42,826 nt of DNA from an uncultured Oleiphilus sp. (GCA_913020245.1 CAJWAD010000019.1:1-42826); one strand, 5' to 3'; positions 28,787 through 37,775 are shown, counted from the stretch's first letter. Translations and numbers: made by a program. Notes: a model not told the origin generated them from the letters alone.

Positions 28787-29398
28787 TTAGCGAGTTCTTC
28801 CAGGGTCGCAAATAGACGAGTGCGAAGATAGCGTAGGTGCGACACTGTTGACATCTTTTCCGGAAACGCGTCTCGTTGCAACGACATAAGGCGTAACAGA
28901 GGGTTTCAAATAGTCTTGGTTCTTAAATTTTCGACCGAATTGACGACGGGTCTCTTTAGGCTGACAGGCAAGCGAGATAAGCACATCACCGTCGAGTTCT
29001 AGCAAGTTAGTCGCACCGGATCTATCAGTCACGGTTGCGCATACATCTCCGTTGTCTATCGGCAAACCACGCGGATCGGTATCAAGTGAAGCATTCCCAC
29101 AGTAAGCAATACCACCCTCCTCAGCAGGCAGACAGCCCCGCAAGCGGTTCGATTGCTGATCATAGAAGCGTAAAATTCGGTCACTGCATTGCGTTTCAAG
29201 CACGAACGGCAGAGCTCTATAACGCTTTCCATCCCAGCCTTCAATTTCGGCAGTTTGCCAATAAATACGCACTTGACGTGCATCACCAGCCGAATTTTCA
29301 GCGGTAAAAACCCCGTAATGGGTTGTATAGAGTGTAGTGGCACAGGCATTTAGCAATACGACGCTCAACCCAAAAATAATCTTCGCAAAAAAGTTCAT
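28787..29398 (-). CDS. Orphan lipoprotein
   Basis: A 203-residue product with a lipoprotein signal (MNFFAKIIFGLSVVLLNAC, lipidated Cys 19 followed by Ala, so probably sorted to the outer membrane). The mature part is mostly beta-like and has several cysteines (about 71, 89, 100, 119 and 144) that could form disulfides. I recognise no family. It is 61 bases upstream of the HD-GYP gene on the same strand, close enough to be co-transcribed. The divergent neighbour is the iron-uptake operon. Confidence 0.7.
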   Translation of the reverse strand: MNFFAKIIFGLSVVLLNACATTLYTTHYGVFTAENSAGDARQVRIYWQTAEIEGWDGKRYRALPFVLETQCSDRILRFYDQQSNRLRGCLPAEEGGIAYCGNASLDTDPRGLPIDNGDVCATVTDRSGATNLLELDGDVLISLACQPKETRRQFGRKFKNQDYLKPSVTPYVVATRRVSGKDVNSVAPTLSSHSSICDPGRTR

Positions 29399-29486
29399 TG
29401 GATAGATAAATGACGGTAACTGAGGATAGATGAAAGCAAGCCTACCCTGATGTTTACCGCATTGGAAGTAAAGTTGAAATCTCCGC

Positions 29487-29570
29487 TTGACTTACCTTTC
29501 GGAAAAGATAATATTGCGAATAATTCGTATTAATGAATGTATTCTCATTAGTGCATTTATTCTCATTAAT
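29487..29570 (+). promoter_or_regulatory. Promoter with Fur-like sites for the iron transporter
   Basis: TTGACT (29487-29492), 16 bases and TAATAT (29509-29514) make a good sigma-70 promoter starting near 29521. From the -10 into the leader lie AT-rich Fur-like elements: GATAAT at 29507-29512, and TATTCTCATTA repeated at 29540-29550 and 29558-29568, an 18-base period. On the other strand the repeat reads TAATGAGAATA, close to the core of known Fur boxes. Repression by Fe-Fur is inferred. Confidence 0.65.
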
Positions 29571-29613
29571 AGACGAATCCTTTCTAGCAGACACATAATA
29601 ATCAAGGAATAGT

Positions 29614-30633
29614 ATGAAAGCACAAATGAAAAAATTGATCGCTTCAACACTTATGTTAGCGGGCGTGACTTCAACAGCAAATGCGGCAGAAGAAGTAAAC
29701 GTTTACTCTTATCGACAGCCTACGCTAATAGAACCTTTATTTGCTGGGTTCACTGAAGAAACGGGAATTAAGGTAAACGTCGTATTCGCGAAAAAAGGGT
29801 TGGCCGAACGCTTGGTAAATGAAGGTGCAAACTCACCTGCTGACCTAGTATTTACGGTTGATATTGGTCGTTTGAATGAAGTGGTTGAGAAAGGCGTTGT
29901 GCAAGCCGTGCAGTCTGAGACTTTAGAGAACAATATTCCTGCACAATACCGCGATCCAAAAGGCGAGTGGTTTGGTTTGACCCTCCGTACCCGTTCAATC
30001 TACGCATCAAAAGATCGGGTCAACTTAGATGACATTAAAAACTATGAAGACCTAGCCGACCCTATGTGGAAAGGTAAGATTTGTACACGCAGTGGTAAGC
30101 ATGCCTACAACCTAGCACTATTTGCCTCGATGATTGCACATCACGGTGAAGCCGATACAGAAAAATGGTTAGAAGGTGTAAAAGCTAATTTGGCCCGTAA
30201 ACCTCAGGGCAATGACCGGGCTCAAGTAAAAGCAATTAAAGAAGGTGTTTGTGACCTCTCATTAGGAAACAACTATTACTTCGGTAAAATGATTAATAAC
30301 CCTGATCAAAAAGCATGGGCTGATGCCGTTACCCTTACTTTCCCAAATCAAGATAATCGCGGCACACATGTAAACATTAGCGGGATGGCATTAACGAAAG
30401 CATCGCCTAATAAAGCGAATGCAATCAAATTGATGGAGTATTTAACTGAAACGAAAGCGCAAACAATGTACGCCGAGGACAACTACGAATATCCAGTTAA
30501 ACCTGGTGTAGCGCCTTCAGCATTGGTCGCCTCTTGGGGTTCCTTTAAAGCTGATGAACTTCCACTGAGTGAAATTGCTAACCTCCGTAAGACGGCTGCC
30601 AAATTAGTCGACAAAGTTGGCTTTGATCAGTAA
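29614..30633 (+). CDS. fbpA: Iron(III) ABC transporter, periplasmic binding protein
   Basis: Periplasmic ferric-iron-binding protein of the FbpA/FutA/IdiA class, 339 residues with a signal peptide (about 1-24, ending TANA before AEEVNVYSYRQP). The hinge and ligand segments are typical: VYSYRQPTLIEPLFAGFTEETGIKVNVVFA, SPADLVFTVDIGRLNE, and the tyrosine ligand motif GNNYYFGKM. ATG 29614 has AAGGAA five to six bases upstream. Downstream is a terminator, then the permease gene; upstream are Fur-like sites. Iron is the likely substrate from the tyrosines and regulation. Confidence 0.93.
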   Translation: MKAQMKKLIASTLMLAGVTSTANAAEEVNVYSYRQPTLIEPLFAGFTEETGIKVNVVFAKKGLAERLVNEGANSPADLVFTVDIGRLNEVVEKGVVQAVQSETLENNIPAQYRDPKGEWFGLTLRTRSIYASKDRVNLDDIKNYEDLADPMWKGKICTRSGKHAYNLALFASMIAHHGEADTEKWLEGVKANLARKPQGNDRAQVKAIKEGVCDLSLGNNYYFGKMINNPDQKAWADAVTLTFPNQDNRGTHVNISGMALTKASPNKANAIKLMEYLTETKAQTMYAEDNYEYPVKPGVAPSALVASWGSFKADELPLSEIANLRKTAAKLVDKVGFDQ

Positions 30634-30654
30634 GGTAGAAACGGATCAACGATA

Positions 30655-30678
30655 AAAAAGCGGCCTCGGCCGCTTTTT
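30655..30678 (+). terminator. Intrinsic terminator between fbpA and fbpB
   Basis: AAAAAGCGGCC and GGCCGCTTTTT form an 11-bp stem, with a 2-base TC centre opening to a practical 4-base loop, ending in a T-run. It stands just after fbpA and before the permease. If leaky it would give more binding protein than permease, a usual ratio in such importers. Confidence 0.85.
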
Positions 30679-30715
30679 CTTTTTCAATACACCATACGCT
30701 TAAACAGGCTCAGCT

Positions 30716-32377
30716 TTGCAGTTATCGGGCACATTCAATAAACTGAAACTCAATATCCTGCCGCAAGACCGTCCATGGATTGCAAGTTCATTTATTATTG
30801 CCGCATTGGTCAGCCTCCCTGTCTTTGCGGTCTTATACCTAGCCTTGTCACCGGAGGAAAACGCCTGGCAACACCTGTATGACACTGTCCTACCGTACTA
30901 TGTCAAAAACACAGCCATCTTGATGCTTGGTGTAGGTTCCTTAAGTTTTTTCATCGGAACCGGTGCAGCGTGGTTGGTCACACACTATGATTTTTATGGT
31001 AAACGCATATTAAGTTGGGCCCTCCTATTGCCCTTCGCTATGCCAGCCTATGTAATTGCCTACGTATATACCGACCTTTTAGAATATGCGGGTTTGGTTC
31101 AAGTCACTTTGCGTGAGCTGTTTAACTGGTCGTCTGGCGATTATTGGTTCCCAGAGATCAGATCGATGGGCGGTGCCATTTGGATGATGTCTTTGACCTT
31201 ATACCCCTATGTCTACATGCTAGCGCGCGCTGCATTTCTCGAACAATCACTATCTTTATATCAGGCCTCACGCAGCCTAGGCTCCTCACCACTTGGCTTC
31301 TTTTTACGCGTATCGTTACCTATGGCACGTCCCGCAATAGCCGTAGGCCTTGCTTTAGTGCTAATGGAGACTTTGAATGACTTTGGTACTGTAGATTACT
31401 TTGCTGTGCAAACCATGACGGCGGGCCTCTACGACACTTGGCTAAATATGGGCAATTTAGGTGGCGCAGCACAAATTGCGATGGTCATGGTAATAACCGT
31501 CATCCTGTTAATTAATCTTGAACAATATTCACGACGCAAACAGAAACAGTTTAGCGCGCGTAACAGTGGGCGAAAAATGCCCGCGATTCCCGTCAAAGGA
31601 ACAAAAGCATTCATCATTTTCCTTTTACTGTTATTTCCCGTCACCTTCGGTTTCTTAGTGCCCTTCGGTATCTTGTTAGATTTCGCTATTCGTTATTTCG
31701 AAACAAGTTGGAGCCAACGCTTTCTTGGTTATGCATGGAACAGTTTCAGTTTATCTATGGGTGCCGCAATACTGGCACTAGGCATCGGTATTTTATTAAC
31801 CTATAGCAAACGAATGAATCAAAATATACTGACGCAGAGCTTTGTGCGTATATCGAGTCTGGGTTATGCGGTGCCCGGAGCGGTGCTGGCCGTTGGTATC
31901 ATTGTGCCTTTTGCGGCATTTGATAATACGATTGATGCTTGGATGCGTGAACACGCCGGCGTGTCTACCGGCTTATTGCTGAGCGGTACCAGTTTCGCTG
32001 TACTATTCGCTTATACCGTAAGATTTTTAGCCGTCGCCTCAGGCGCGGTTGAATCGAGCTTAAGCAAAGTCACTTTAAATATGGATATGGCTTCCAGATC
32101 CCTTGGGAAAAGCGCGGGCGAGACACTTAAACTCATTCACATCCCCATTATCCGCCGTGGTGCCCTAACCGCTCTTCTTGTTGTGTTTGTTGATTGCATG
32201 AAAGAACTGCCCGCTACGCTTATTTTACGCCCCTTCAACTTCGAAACCTTAGCAACACATGTTTACCAATTCGCTTCTGACGAACTGCTCGAACAATGCG
32301 CGCTTTCAGCGCTGGTCATTGTAGTCGTCGGGATTATCCCTGTCATATTATTAGATAAGGCGATCCGACAAGATTAA
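30716..32377 (+). CDS. fbpB: Iron(III) ABC transporter permease, fused double-domain
   Basis: A 553-residue inner-membrane protein with about 12 spans in two homologous halves, as in FbpB/FutB. Each half has an EAA-type cytoplasmic loop that contacts the ATPase: ASRSLGSSPLGFFLRVSLPM near 185 and ASRSLGKSAGETLKLIHIPI near 460. It starts at TTG 30716 with AGG eight bases upstream; no ATG occurs before the first span, so this or another non-ATG start must be used. The ATPase gene (fbpC) is not in the window and must be supplied in trans. Confidence 0.93.
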   Translation: MQLSGTFNKLKLNILPQDRPWIASSFIIAALVSLPVFAVLYLALSPEENAWQHLYDTVLPYYVKNTAILMLGVGSLSFFIGTGAAWLVTHYDFYGKRILSWALLLPFAMPAYVIAYVYTDLLEYAGLVQVTLRELFNWSSGDYWFPEIRSMGGAIWMMSLTLYPYVYMLARAAFLEQSLSLYQASRSLGSSPLGFFLRVSLPMARPAIAVGLALVLMETLNDFGTVDYFAVQTMTAGLYDTWLNMGNLGGAAQIAMVMVITVILLINLEQYSRRKQKQFSARNSGRKMPAIPVKGTKAFIIFLLLLFPVTFGFLVPFGILLDFAIRYFETSWSQRFLGYAWNSFSLSMGAAILALGIGILLTYSKRMNQNILTQSFVRISSLGYAVPGAVLAVGIIVPFAAFDNTIDAWMREHAGVSTGLLLSGTSFAVLFAYTVRFLAVASGAVESSLSKVTLNMDMASRSLGKSAGETLKLIHIPIIRRGALTALLVVFVDCMKELPATLILRPFNFETLATHVYQFASDELLEQCALSALVIVVVGIIPVILLDKAIRQD

Positions 32378-32426
32378 ACACGCATAACCTTGATTAGGCT
32401 GATCGACGTGATGCGTCAGCAAATAT

Positions 32427-32456
32427 AAAAAAAGGAGGCCGATGCCTCCTTTTTTT
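32427..32456. terminator. Bidirectional terminator after fbpB
   Basis: AAAAAAAGGAGGC and GCCTCCTTTTTTT pair perfectly over 13 bp around a CGAT loop. It serves fbpB on the plus strand and the acyl-CoA synthetase on the minus strand. Confidence 0.92.
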
Positions 32457-32476
32457 GTTTATCTAACCGATCAGTA

Positions 32477-34150
32477 CTATTCCCAGATTAATTTCTCGCG
32501 GCTTGCGTACCAACCGTCTATCTTGCTCTTGTAAGTGTCTTCAATCACATCACGCTTGATCTTCATCGTGGGCGTCAGAAAACCATTTTCGATATCCCAC
32601 GTATCCTTCACCACAACCAAAAACTGCAGCGCTTCATGAGGATCAACCGTTGCATTCACCTTTTTCATAAGCTCCGGCAAACTCTTTTCGAGCTCCGCGC
32701 GAAAGGCCGGGTCATCTCGTTTCGGCAGGTCAGCTTCCGACAAATGTAACAACGCATGAGGTTGAGGACACTCTGCGCCAGCGACGCAAACAATTTCAAG
32801 CGCGTCATGCGACACCAATTTATTTTCTATCGGTGCTGGTGCAACATATTTGCCTTTACTCGTTTTAAATATCTCTTTGATTCGTCCGGTAATCTTCAGC
32901 CGTCCTTCAGAATCGATTTCACCCTTGTCACCCGTCAACAAGAAACCATCGTCTGTGAACGTTTCCTTGGTCTTATCCTCAGCCTTGTAGTAGCCCATCA
33001 TATCCGCGGGGCTCTTCACCTCTATCTCGCCCTTCTCTGAAATTCTTTGCTCCACACCCGGCCAGGGTTCGCCCACATAACCCACTCTTGATCGACCAGG
33101 AAAGGAAATATGTGAATACGCAAAGTTCTCCGACATTCCATATCCCTCGAGTAGCTCTAAACCTAAGCCTCGATACCAATTAATAATATCCTCCGAGAGA
33201 GGCGCTGAGCCGCTAATAGCCAGCCGCGCATCTTGCAGACCAAGCCCGGTCAGTAATTTCTTCTTAACCACACCTGAAAGTATGGGGACTTTAAGTAATC
33301 GTCTGAGTTTCTTCGCCGGCATTTTCTGGAAAACACCTTGCTGAAACTTAGACCAGAGTCTCGGCACGGATACAAAGATCGTAGGCCGAGCACGCTGAAT
33401 ATCAGACACAAAGGTGTCGAGGGATTCTGCAAAATAGATTTCAAGGCCACTATTAATGGAAGCTTGTTCAACCACTGTTCGCTCAAAAACATGGGCAAGC
33501 GGCAGATAAGAAAGCATACGATCCTCTGGAGACAATTTTAAGGCCTTACGCGCGCCGCTGGCACCCGCGCCCATCGCATGAAAGGACAGCATAACGCCCT
33601 TGGGCCTTCCCGTACTACCTGAGGTATAAACGATAGATGCCATCTCATCTGCATCACGCACCGTTTCGCCCTGCATTGGCTCATGCTCTGCAATAATCTT
33701 ATTCCACGTAGGGAAGTCATTTTCAGGACTCGTCGGATATGAGACACACGGAAGGTCTTCAGGAACGCCCGGCTTCATCATGTCCCAATCATCGAGCTTA
33801 CCAACAAACAAAAGCTTCGCCTCGCTGTGCTCTAGAATGTAACTCACCGTATCGGCATTGAGAGTGGGATAGAGCGGCACAGTCACATGGCCGGCCATCC
33901 AAATAGCGATATCAGACATGATCCATTGCGCGCAATTCTTCGACAAAAGGCCAATGTTGCTTTTAGGTGGCAGGTCTAAAGAGACAAGGTAGCTCGCCAT
34001 GCGACGTGCCTCGTCAACTGTCCGCGACCAGGTGTACTCTTCTACGACTCCGTTGCCAAGCGGCTGGGTCATATATAGTTTGTCGGAACGCTCTCGTTCC
34101 CAGTGGTAAATTCGATCTAGCGGGAGCTTAATATCGGAGGTAGTACTCAT
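32477..34150 (-). CDS. Long-chain acyl-CoA synthetase (copy 1)
   Basis: AMP-forming enzyme that activates fatty acids to acyl-CoA. The ANL-superfamily P-loop IVYTSGSTGRPKG lies at 173-185; further motifs are SYLPLAHVFER, the GYGMSE adenine/substrate motif, LLTGDKGEIDSEGRLKITGR (hinge region) and the C-terminal TPTMKIKRDVIE with the catalytic lysine. Its 557 residues are shared almost without gaps with the next gene upstream; about three quarters look identical by eye, so they arose by tandem duplication. There is no signal peptide, so action is cytoplasmic or at the inner membrane. Chain-length preference cannot be told. Confidence 0.93.
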   Translation of the reverse strand: MSTTSDIKLPLDRIYHWERERSDKLYMTQPLGNGVVEEYTWSRTVDEARRMASYLVSLDLPPKSNIGLLSKNCAQWIMSDIAIWMAGHVTVPLYPTLNADTVSYILEHSEAKLLFVGKLDDWDMMKPGVPEDLPCVSYPTSPENDFPTWNKIIAEHEPMQGETVRDADEMASIVYTSGSTGRPKGVMLSFHAMGAGASGARKALKLSPEDRMLSYLPLAHVFERTVVEQASINSGLEIYFAESLDTFVSDIQRARPTIFVSVPRLWSKFQQGVFQKMPAKKLRRLLKVPILSGVVKKKLLTGLGLQDARLAISGSAPLSEDIINWYRGLGLELLEGYGMSENFAYSHISFPGRSRVGYVGEPWPGVEQRISEKGEIEVKSPADMMGYYKAEDKTKETFTDDGFLLTGDKGEIDSEGRLKITGRIKEIFKTSKGKYVAPAPIENKLVSHDALEIVCVAGAECPQPHALLHLSEADLPKRDDPAFRAELEKSLPELMKKVNATVDPHEALQFLVVVKDTWDIENGFLTPTMKIKRDVIEDTYKSKIDGWYASREKLIWE

Positions 34151-34335
34151 ATGGACAGGCTGCCTTTCTGGGATTTCCGATTCTTACGACAAACTTTGTT
34201 CGCGTCGAATCTCGATTATTGTAATAAGCGTTGAATAATAAAAGGACTCGCGCAAAAATGAAATAAGAGATTAACAATAAGATAACAAATTATTGTTGAT
34301 AGAAGGTATCAGCGCATAGGCGCCACGCGAAAACT

Positions 34336-34367
34336 GCCTTGCTTGGATAAAATCATCCGCACAAGGC
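34336..34367 (-). terminator. Nested hairpin after acyl-CoA synthetase copy 2
   Basis: GCCTTG (34336-34341) pairs with CAAGGC (34362-34367), and inside it GGAT (34345-34348) pairs with ATCC (34355-34358). Reading leftwards the hairpin is followed by AGTTTTCG, only a short T-run. It is a weak terminator candidate that would separate the two synthetase genes. Confidence 0.45.
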
Positions 34368-34386
34368 GTTACGCTTTCGGCAAACA

Positions 34387-36060
34387 CTATTCCCAAATGA
34401 TGCGCTGCTTAGCAGCGTACCAGTTTACTATATTGCTTTCATAATTAGCTTCAATTGCATCGCGTTTTATTTTCATCGTTGGGGTTAAAAACCCGCCCTC
34501 AATCGTCCATGAATCTTTTACCACGACGACAAACTGCAATGCTTCGTGCGGATCAACGCTCGCATTTACGTTCTGAATAAGGGTCGTCATACCCGTTTCA
34601 AGGTTTTCTCTAAACGCAGGATCCTCTCTCTTTGGAAGCGCATCTTCCGACAGCATCAGCAAAGCATGAGGCTGCGGGCAATCTGCCCCAGATACACACA
34701 CCACCTCAATGGCCTCATGGTTGACAAGTTTATTTTCAATCGGTGCAGGCGCCACATACTTACCTTTACTGGTTTTGAAGATTTCCTTGATGCGGCCCGT
34801 AATTTTTAGACGGCCCTGCTCATCTATTTCGCCCTTGTCTCCAGTCATTAAGAAACCATCTTCGGTTCGGGCTTCGCGCGTTTTTTCCTCATTTTTATAA
34901 TAACCCATCATGTCACCTGGGCTCTTTACTTCAATTTCACCGATTGCAGAAATCCGTTGCTCAACGCCCGGTAATGGCTCACCAACATAACTGACGCGAT
35001 CACGACCGCGGCGGGAAAAATGTGAGTAACCAAAATTCTCAGACATGCCATAGCCTTCTAACAACTCTAGGCCTAAACTTTTATACCAATTAATAATTTC
35101 CTCAGATAATGGCGCCGAACCGCTTCCTGCGAACCGACAATGCTCTAACCCTAAGCCGGTCAATACCTTCTTTTTAATTAAACCGGATACGACCGGAATC
35201 TTCAGCAATAAACTGAGCTTTTTAGGGGGTAACTTCTGGAACACGCCAAGCTGGAACTTAGACCAGAGCCGGGGAACAGAAATAAACAAGGTTGGCCGAG
35301 CGCGCTGTAAATCTTGCAAGAAGGTGGAAAGATCTTCTGCGAAGAAAATCTGATAACCAATAGATAATGATGTTTGCTCGACAACATAGCGCTCCATAAC
35401 ATGCGCTAACGGCAAGTAGGACAGCACTCGGTCACTGGCGCACATCTCTACTTCTTGTGCCGCACCCGCTGCCGCCTCGGCCATTGCTCTAAATGAGATC
35501 ATCACGCCCTTCGGGCGCCCCGTACTACCCGAGGTGTAAACGATAGTTGCCATATCATCAGGCTCTCTCGCAACATCCTCTTGCAAGGGCTGATTTTCAG
35601 AAATAATCGTATCCCAAGTAGGAAAATCGTTTGGGGGGCTTAATGGAAAAGACAGACATGGCATCTCATCGGGTACACCCGGCTTCATCATGTCCCAGTC
35701 ATCTAACTTTCCGACGAACAGCAGCTTAGCCTCACTATGCTCGAGCACATAATTAACAGTATCTGCGTTCAAAGTTGGATAGAGCGGCACGGTAACGTGG
35801 CCGGCCATCCAAATCGCTAAGTCTGTCATAATCCAATGCGCACAGTTCTTGGACAGTAAAGCAATGCGGCTACCCGGCTGCAATTCTAGGCTTTTTAGAT
35901 AGGCTGCCATGCGACGCGCCTCACCGACCGCACGGTTCCATGTGTATTCTTGTACCACTCCGCCACCCATCGGCTGAGTTAAGTATAGCTCATCGGCCTT
36001 TGCTTTTTCCCATCGGTACACTTGCTCGAGTGGAGAAACGAGACTTGGTTTGTTATCCAT
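34387..36060 (-). CDS. Long-chain acyl-CoA synthetase (copy 2)
   Basis: Paralogue of the following gene, with the same ANL motifs: IVYTSGSTGRPKG, SYLPLAHVMERYVVEQ, GYGMSENFGYSH, LMTGDKGEIDEQGRLKITGR and TPTMKIKRDAIE with the catalytic lysine. The open frame reaches a TTG at 36117, but ATG 36060 gives exactly 557 residues, equal to copy 1, and similarity begins a few residues later (SPLEQVYRWEKAKADELYLTQP). The 236-base gap between the copies suggests separate promoters and possible separate regulation. Differences cluster at the N-terminus, near 190-235 and in the C-terminal domain, so substrate range may differ. Confidence 0.93.
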   Translation of the reverse strand: MDNKPSLVSPLEQVYRWEKAKADELYLTQPMGGGVVQEYTWNRAVGEARRMAAYLKSLELQPGSRIALLSKNCAHWIMTDLAIWMAGHVTVPLYPTLNADTVNYVLEHSEAKLLFVGKLDDWDMMKPGVPDEMPCLSFPLSPPNDFPTWDTIISENQPLQEDVAREPDDMATIVYTSGSTGRPKGVMISFRAMAEAAAGAAQEVEMCASDRVLSYLPLAHVMERYVVEQTSLSIGYQIFFAEDLSTFLQDLQRARPTLFISVPRLWSKFQLGVFQKLPPKKLSLLLKIPVVSGLIKKKVLTGLGLEHCRFAGSGSAPLSEEIINWYKSLGLELLEGYGMSENFGYSHFSRRGRDRVSYVGEPLPGVEQRISAIGEIEVKSPGDMMGYYKNEEKTREARTEDGFLMTGDKGEIDEQGRLKITGRIKEIFKTSKGKYVAPAPIENKLVNHEAIEVVCVSGADCPQPHALLMLSEDALPKREDPAFRENLETGMTTLIQNVNASVDPHEALQFVVVVKDSWTIEGGFLTPTMKIKRDAIEANYESNIVNWYAAKQRIIWE

Positions 36061-36312
36061 ATGAAATACCCAGAATATGATTTTTGTTATTGAATAAGCG
36101 GTCCCATCATAAGACAAATTCGTCTATTGAAAAAGAGGCTTTAAGCAAGCGACTTCTGGTGCAGAATAAACCCAGCCGAAGTGAATTCTTGACAGAGTAC
36201 TCGAAAACAAAATAAAGCCAATAATGTATGCACTAGATCACGCTTCTCAATCGGACATTGAATTAACATTATTTAAAAGAATAATAAAAGTAATTAATAT
36301 TGGGGAAAAACT

Positions 36313-36747
36313 ATGCAATTGCATCAAGTTTTACCGCAGGTTGAGCTGAACACTCCCAAGTCTCGTTACACATGTATCGTGTGTAAAAAAGGGACGATGA
36401 TTCCCGCGGTGCAAGAGGGTGAACCGGAGTACACTGACAACTTCATGTGTACAAATTGCCACCATCACGACACGATTCCCTCACGAGGGATCCTGACTAT
36501 TCAATACCTCACGAGCCTGCTCGGTATGTTGATGTGCTTTTCGCTGCTTGTCGCGCAAGGGAGCGGGGCGCTAGATAGTTTTCGGCAAAGCGAGCATAGC
36601 GCTTCTATACAGGGGATAGGGTTAAGCTTACTGGCTGTCGCCTTTATATGTGGATTCAGCTATTTACTCAGTAAGGCAGTCGCTGGCCAAAAACAGCGCG
36701 CCGCTTACTTGAGAGTTAAAACAGACAAAAAGCCTACAACCATATAA
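36313..36747 (+). CDS. Small zinc-ribbon membrane protein
   Basis: A 144-residue protein of unknown function. Two CxxC knuckles (C21-C24 in YTCIVCKKG, C46-C49 in FMCTNCHHH) should bind one zinc; the second is followed by three histidines. Two membrane spans follow (about residues 64-82 and 100-119), then a basic tail, so the zinc ribbon and the tail should be cytoplasmic. The start is good: GGGG about seven bases before ATG. It is the only plus-strand gene between 32.4 and 42.8 kb. Confidence 0.72.
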   Translation: MQLHQVLPQVELNTPKSRYTCIVCKKGTMIPAVQEGEPEYTDNFMCTNCHHHDTIPSRGILTIQYLTSLLGMLMCFSLLVAQGSGALDSFRQSEHSASIQGIGLSLLAVAFICGFSYLLSKAVAGQKQRAAYLRVKTDKKPTTI

Positions 36748-36938
36748 CGATTCCATTTTTTAAATGGCTCTGTATTGACGTCAGTAATTTTGTACAGCAA
36801 CGGCCGACGAAAACTTTCGACCAAGGGCTTCAGACTATTTAACGCGTTATGCTTGGGAGCCTCGAAAAACGGAACGCCTAGCCTGCTCACAACGTAGAGA
36901 ATGACCTCACCAAATAGACAGCTTAGACGTTTTCGACT

Positions 36939-37727
36939 TTATATCAGAAACAAGATTGCTAAAATAGATAGGGCAACCAAGCCCAGAAATAAAGGCCGAG
37001 CATTCACATTTTCTGAATACTTAGATTGATCAAAAGGTCGACGGTGCTTAAAGTCACTTGCTTTAATCTCGGGCGTTTGTTCACGATAACGCAGAAGAAT
37101 ATGGTTTGGGGATCTACTGGTCTCAAGACACTTATCTGACAACGCTTTTGAGCAGATATCTAAACTATCATAAGTAAAAAAAACATCTCTAATCTGTTCT
37201 TTTGACAAGACATCAGTCAAGTCATGAGAGCAAAGCAACAGGGTATCGCCGTCGTGAAACTCGCCCACCAACTTGGGTACACGATTCGCCCCCATACACT
37301 CCAAAAATTGCTTACCGTCACCTTGGGCAAAGCGATCATCAACATGGCTTTCGCCTGTTAACTGGCTAATCTCACCGCCTGCACCCAGCAAAAAAGCATG
37401 ACTCTTGCCAGCCCAACACAAATCATAGTGTGACGAATGAATCTGCACGGCCACAGCTGTTATTAGACTGGTATGGTTGCTTTGCTCTTGATCGACCGCC
37501 AACTGTATTGCTTTGTCAGCCGCAACTACCGCGTCCTCAAGCTTATCACCCTGACTCACTTGTCTTTCTATTGTTTTAATCGCTAAGTCGCCGGCAAAAA
37601 GATTATCATCTCTCACCTCAGAATCTGAGACAACAGCCCATAAACCTATATCAGGTGCGTCTAAAACACCTGCTTTGTTTACCTCGCTCGCCTTTCCTTG
37701 GTGGCAACTTGATACAGACTCAAGCAT
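36939..37727 (-). CDS. PP2C-fold pseudophosphatase with C-terminal membrane anchor
   Basis: The 262-residue product keeps the order of PPM/PP2C serine/threonine phosphatase motifs but not their metal ligands. The usual NED reads NKA (17-19), VADGMGG reads VSDSEVR (33-39), GDSRAYLL reads GKSHAFLL (107-113 or so), SDGLTD reads SHDLTD (167-172), and the last DN reads PN (207-208). Only D35 of the four core aspartates is left. A hydrophobic span (about 245-262) ends the protein, giving a tail-anchored topology with the domain in the cytoplasm. It probably senses or binds rather than dephosphorylates. Its promoter region carries a perfect palindrome. Confidence 0.7.
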   Translation of the reverse strand: MLESVSSCHQGKASEVNKAGVLDAPDIGLWAVVSDSEVRDDNLFAGDLAIKTIERQVSQGDKLEDAVVAADKAIQLAVDQEQSNHTSLITAVAVQIHSSHYDLCWAGKSHAFLLGAGGEISQLTGESHVDDRFAQGDGKQFLECMGANRVPKLVGEFHDGDTLLLCSHDLTDVLSKEQIRDVFFTYDSLDICSKALSDKCLETSRSPNHILLRYREQTPEIKASDFKHRRPFDQSKYSENVNARPLFLGLVALSILAILFLI

Positions 37728-37775
37728 TATTTCATCTCTTCTTTAATAATTAGCGTATCTCTGTCCTGCCGGCAA

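Noticed and set aside
36748-36790. CCATTT/AAATGG hairpin after the zinc-ribbon gene
   Set aside because: The stem is AT-rich, short and almost without a loop, so it is not convincing as a terminator.
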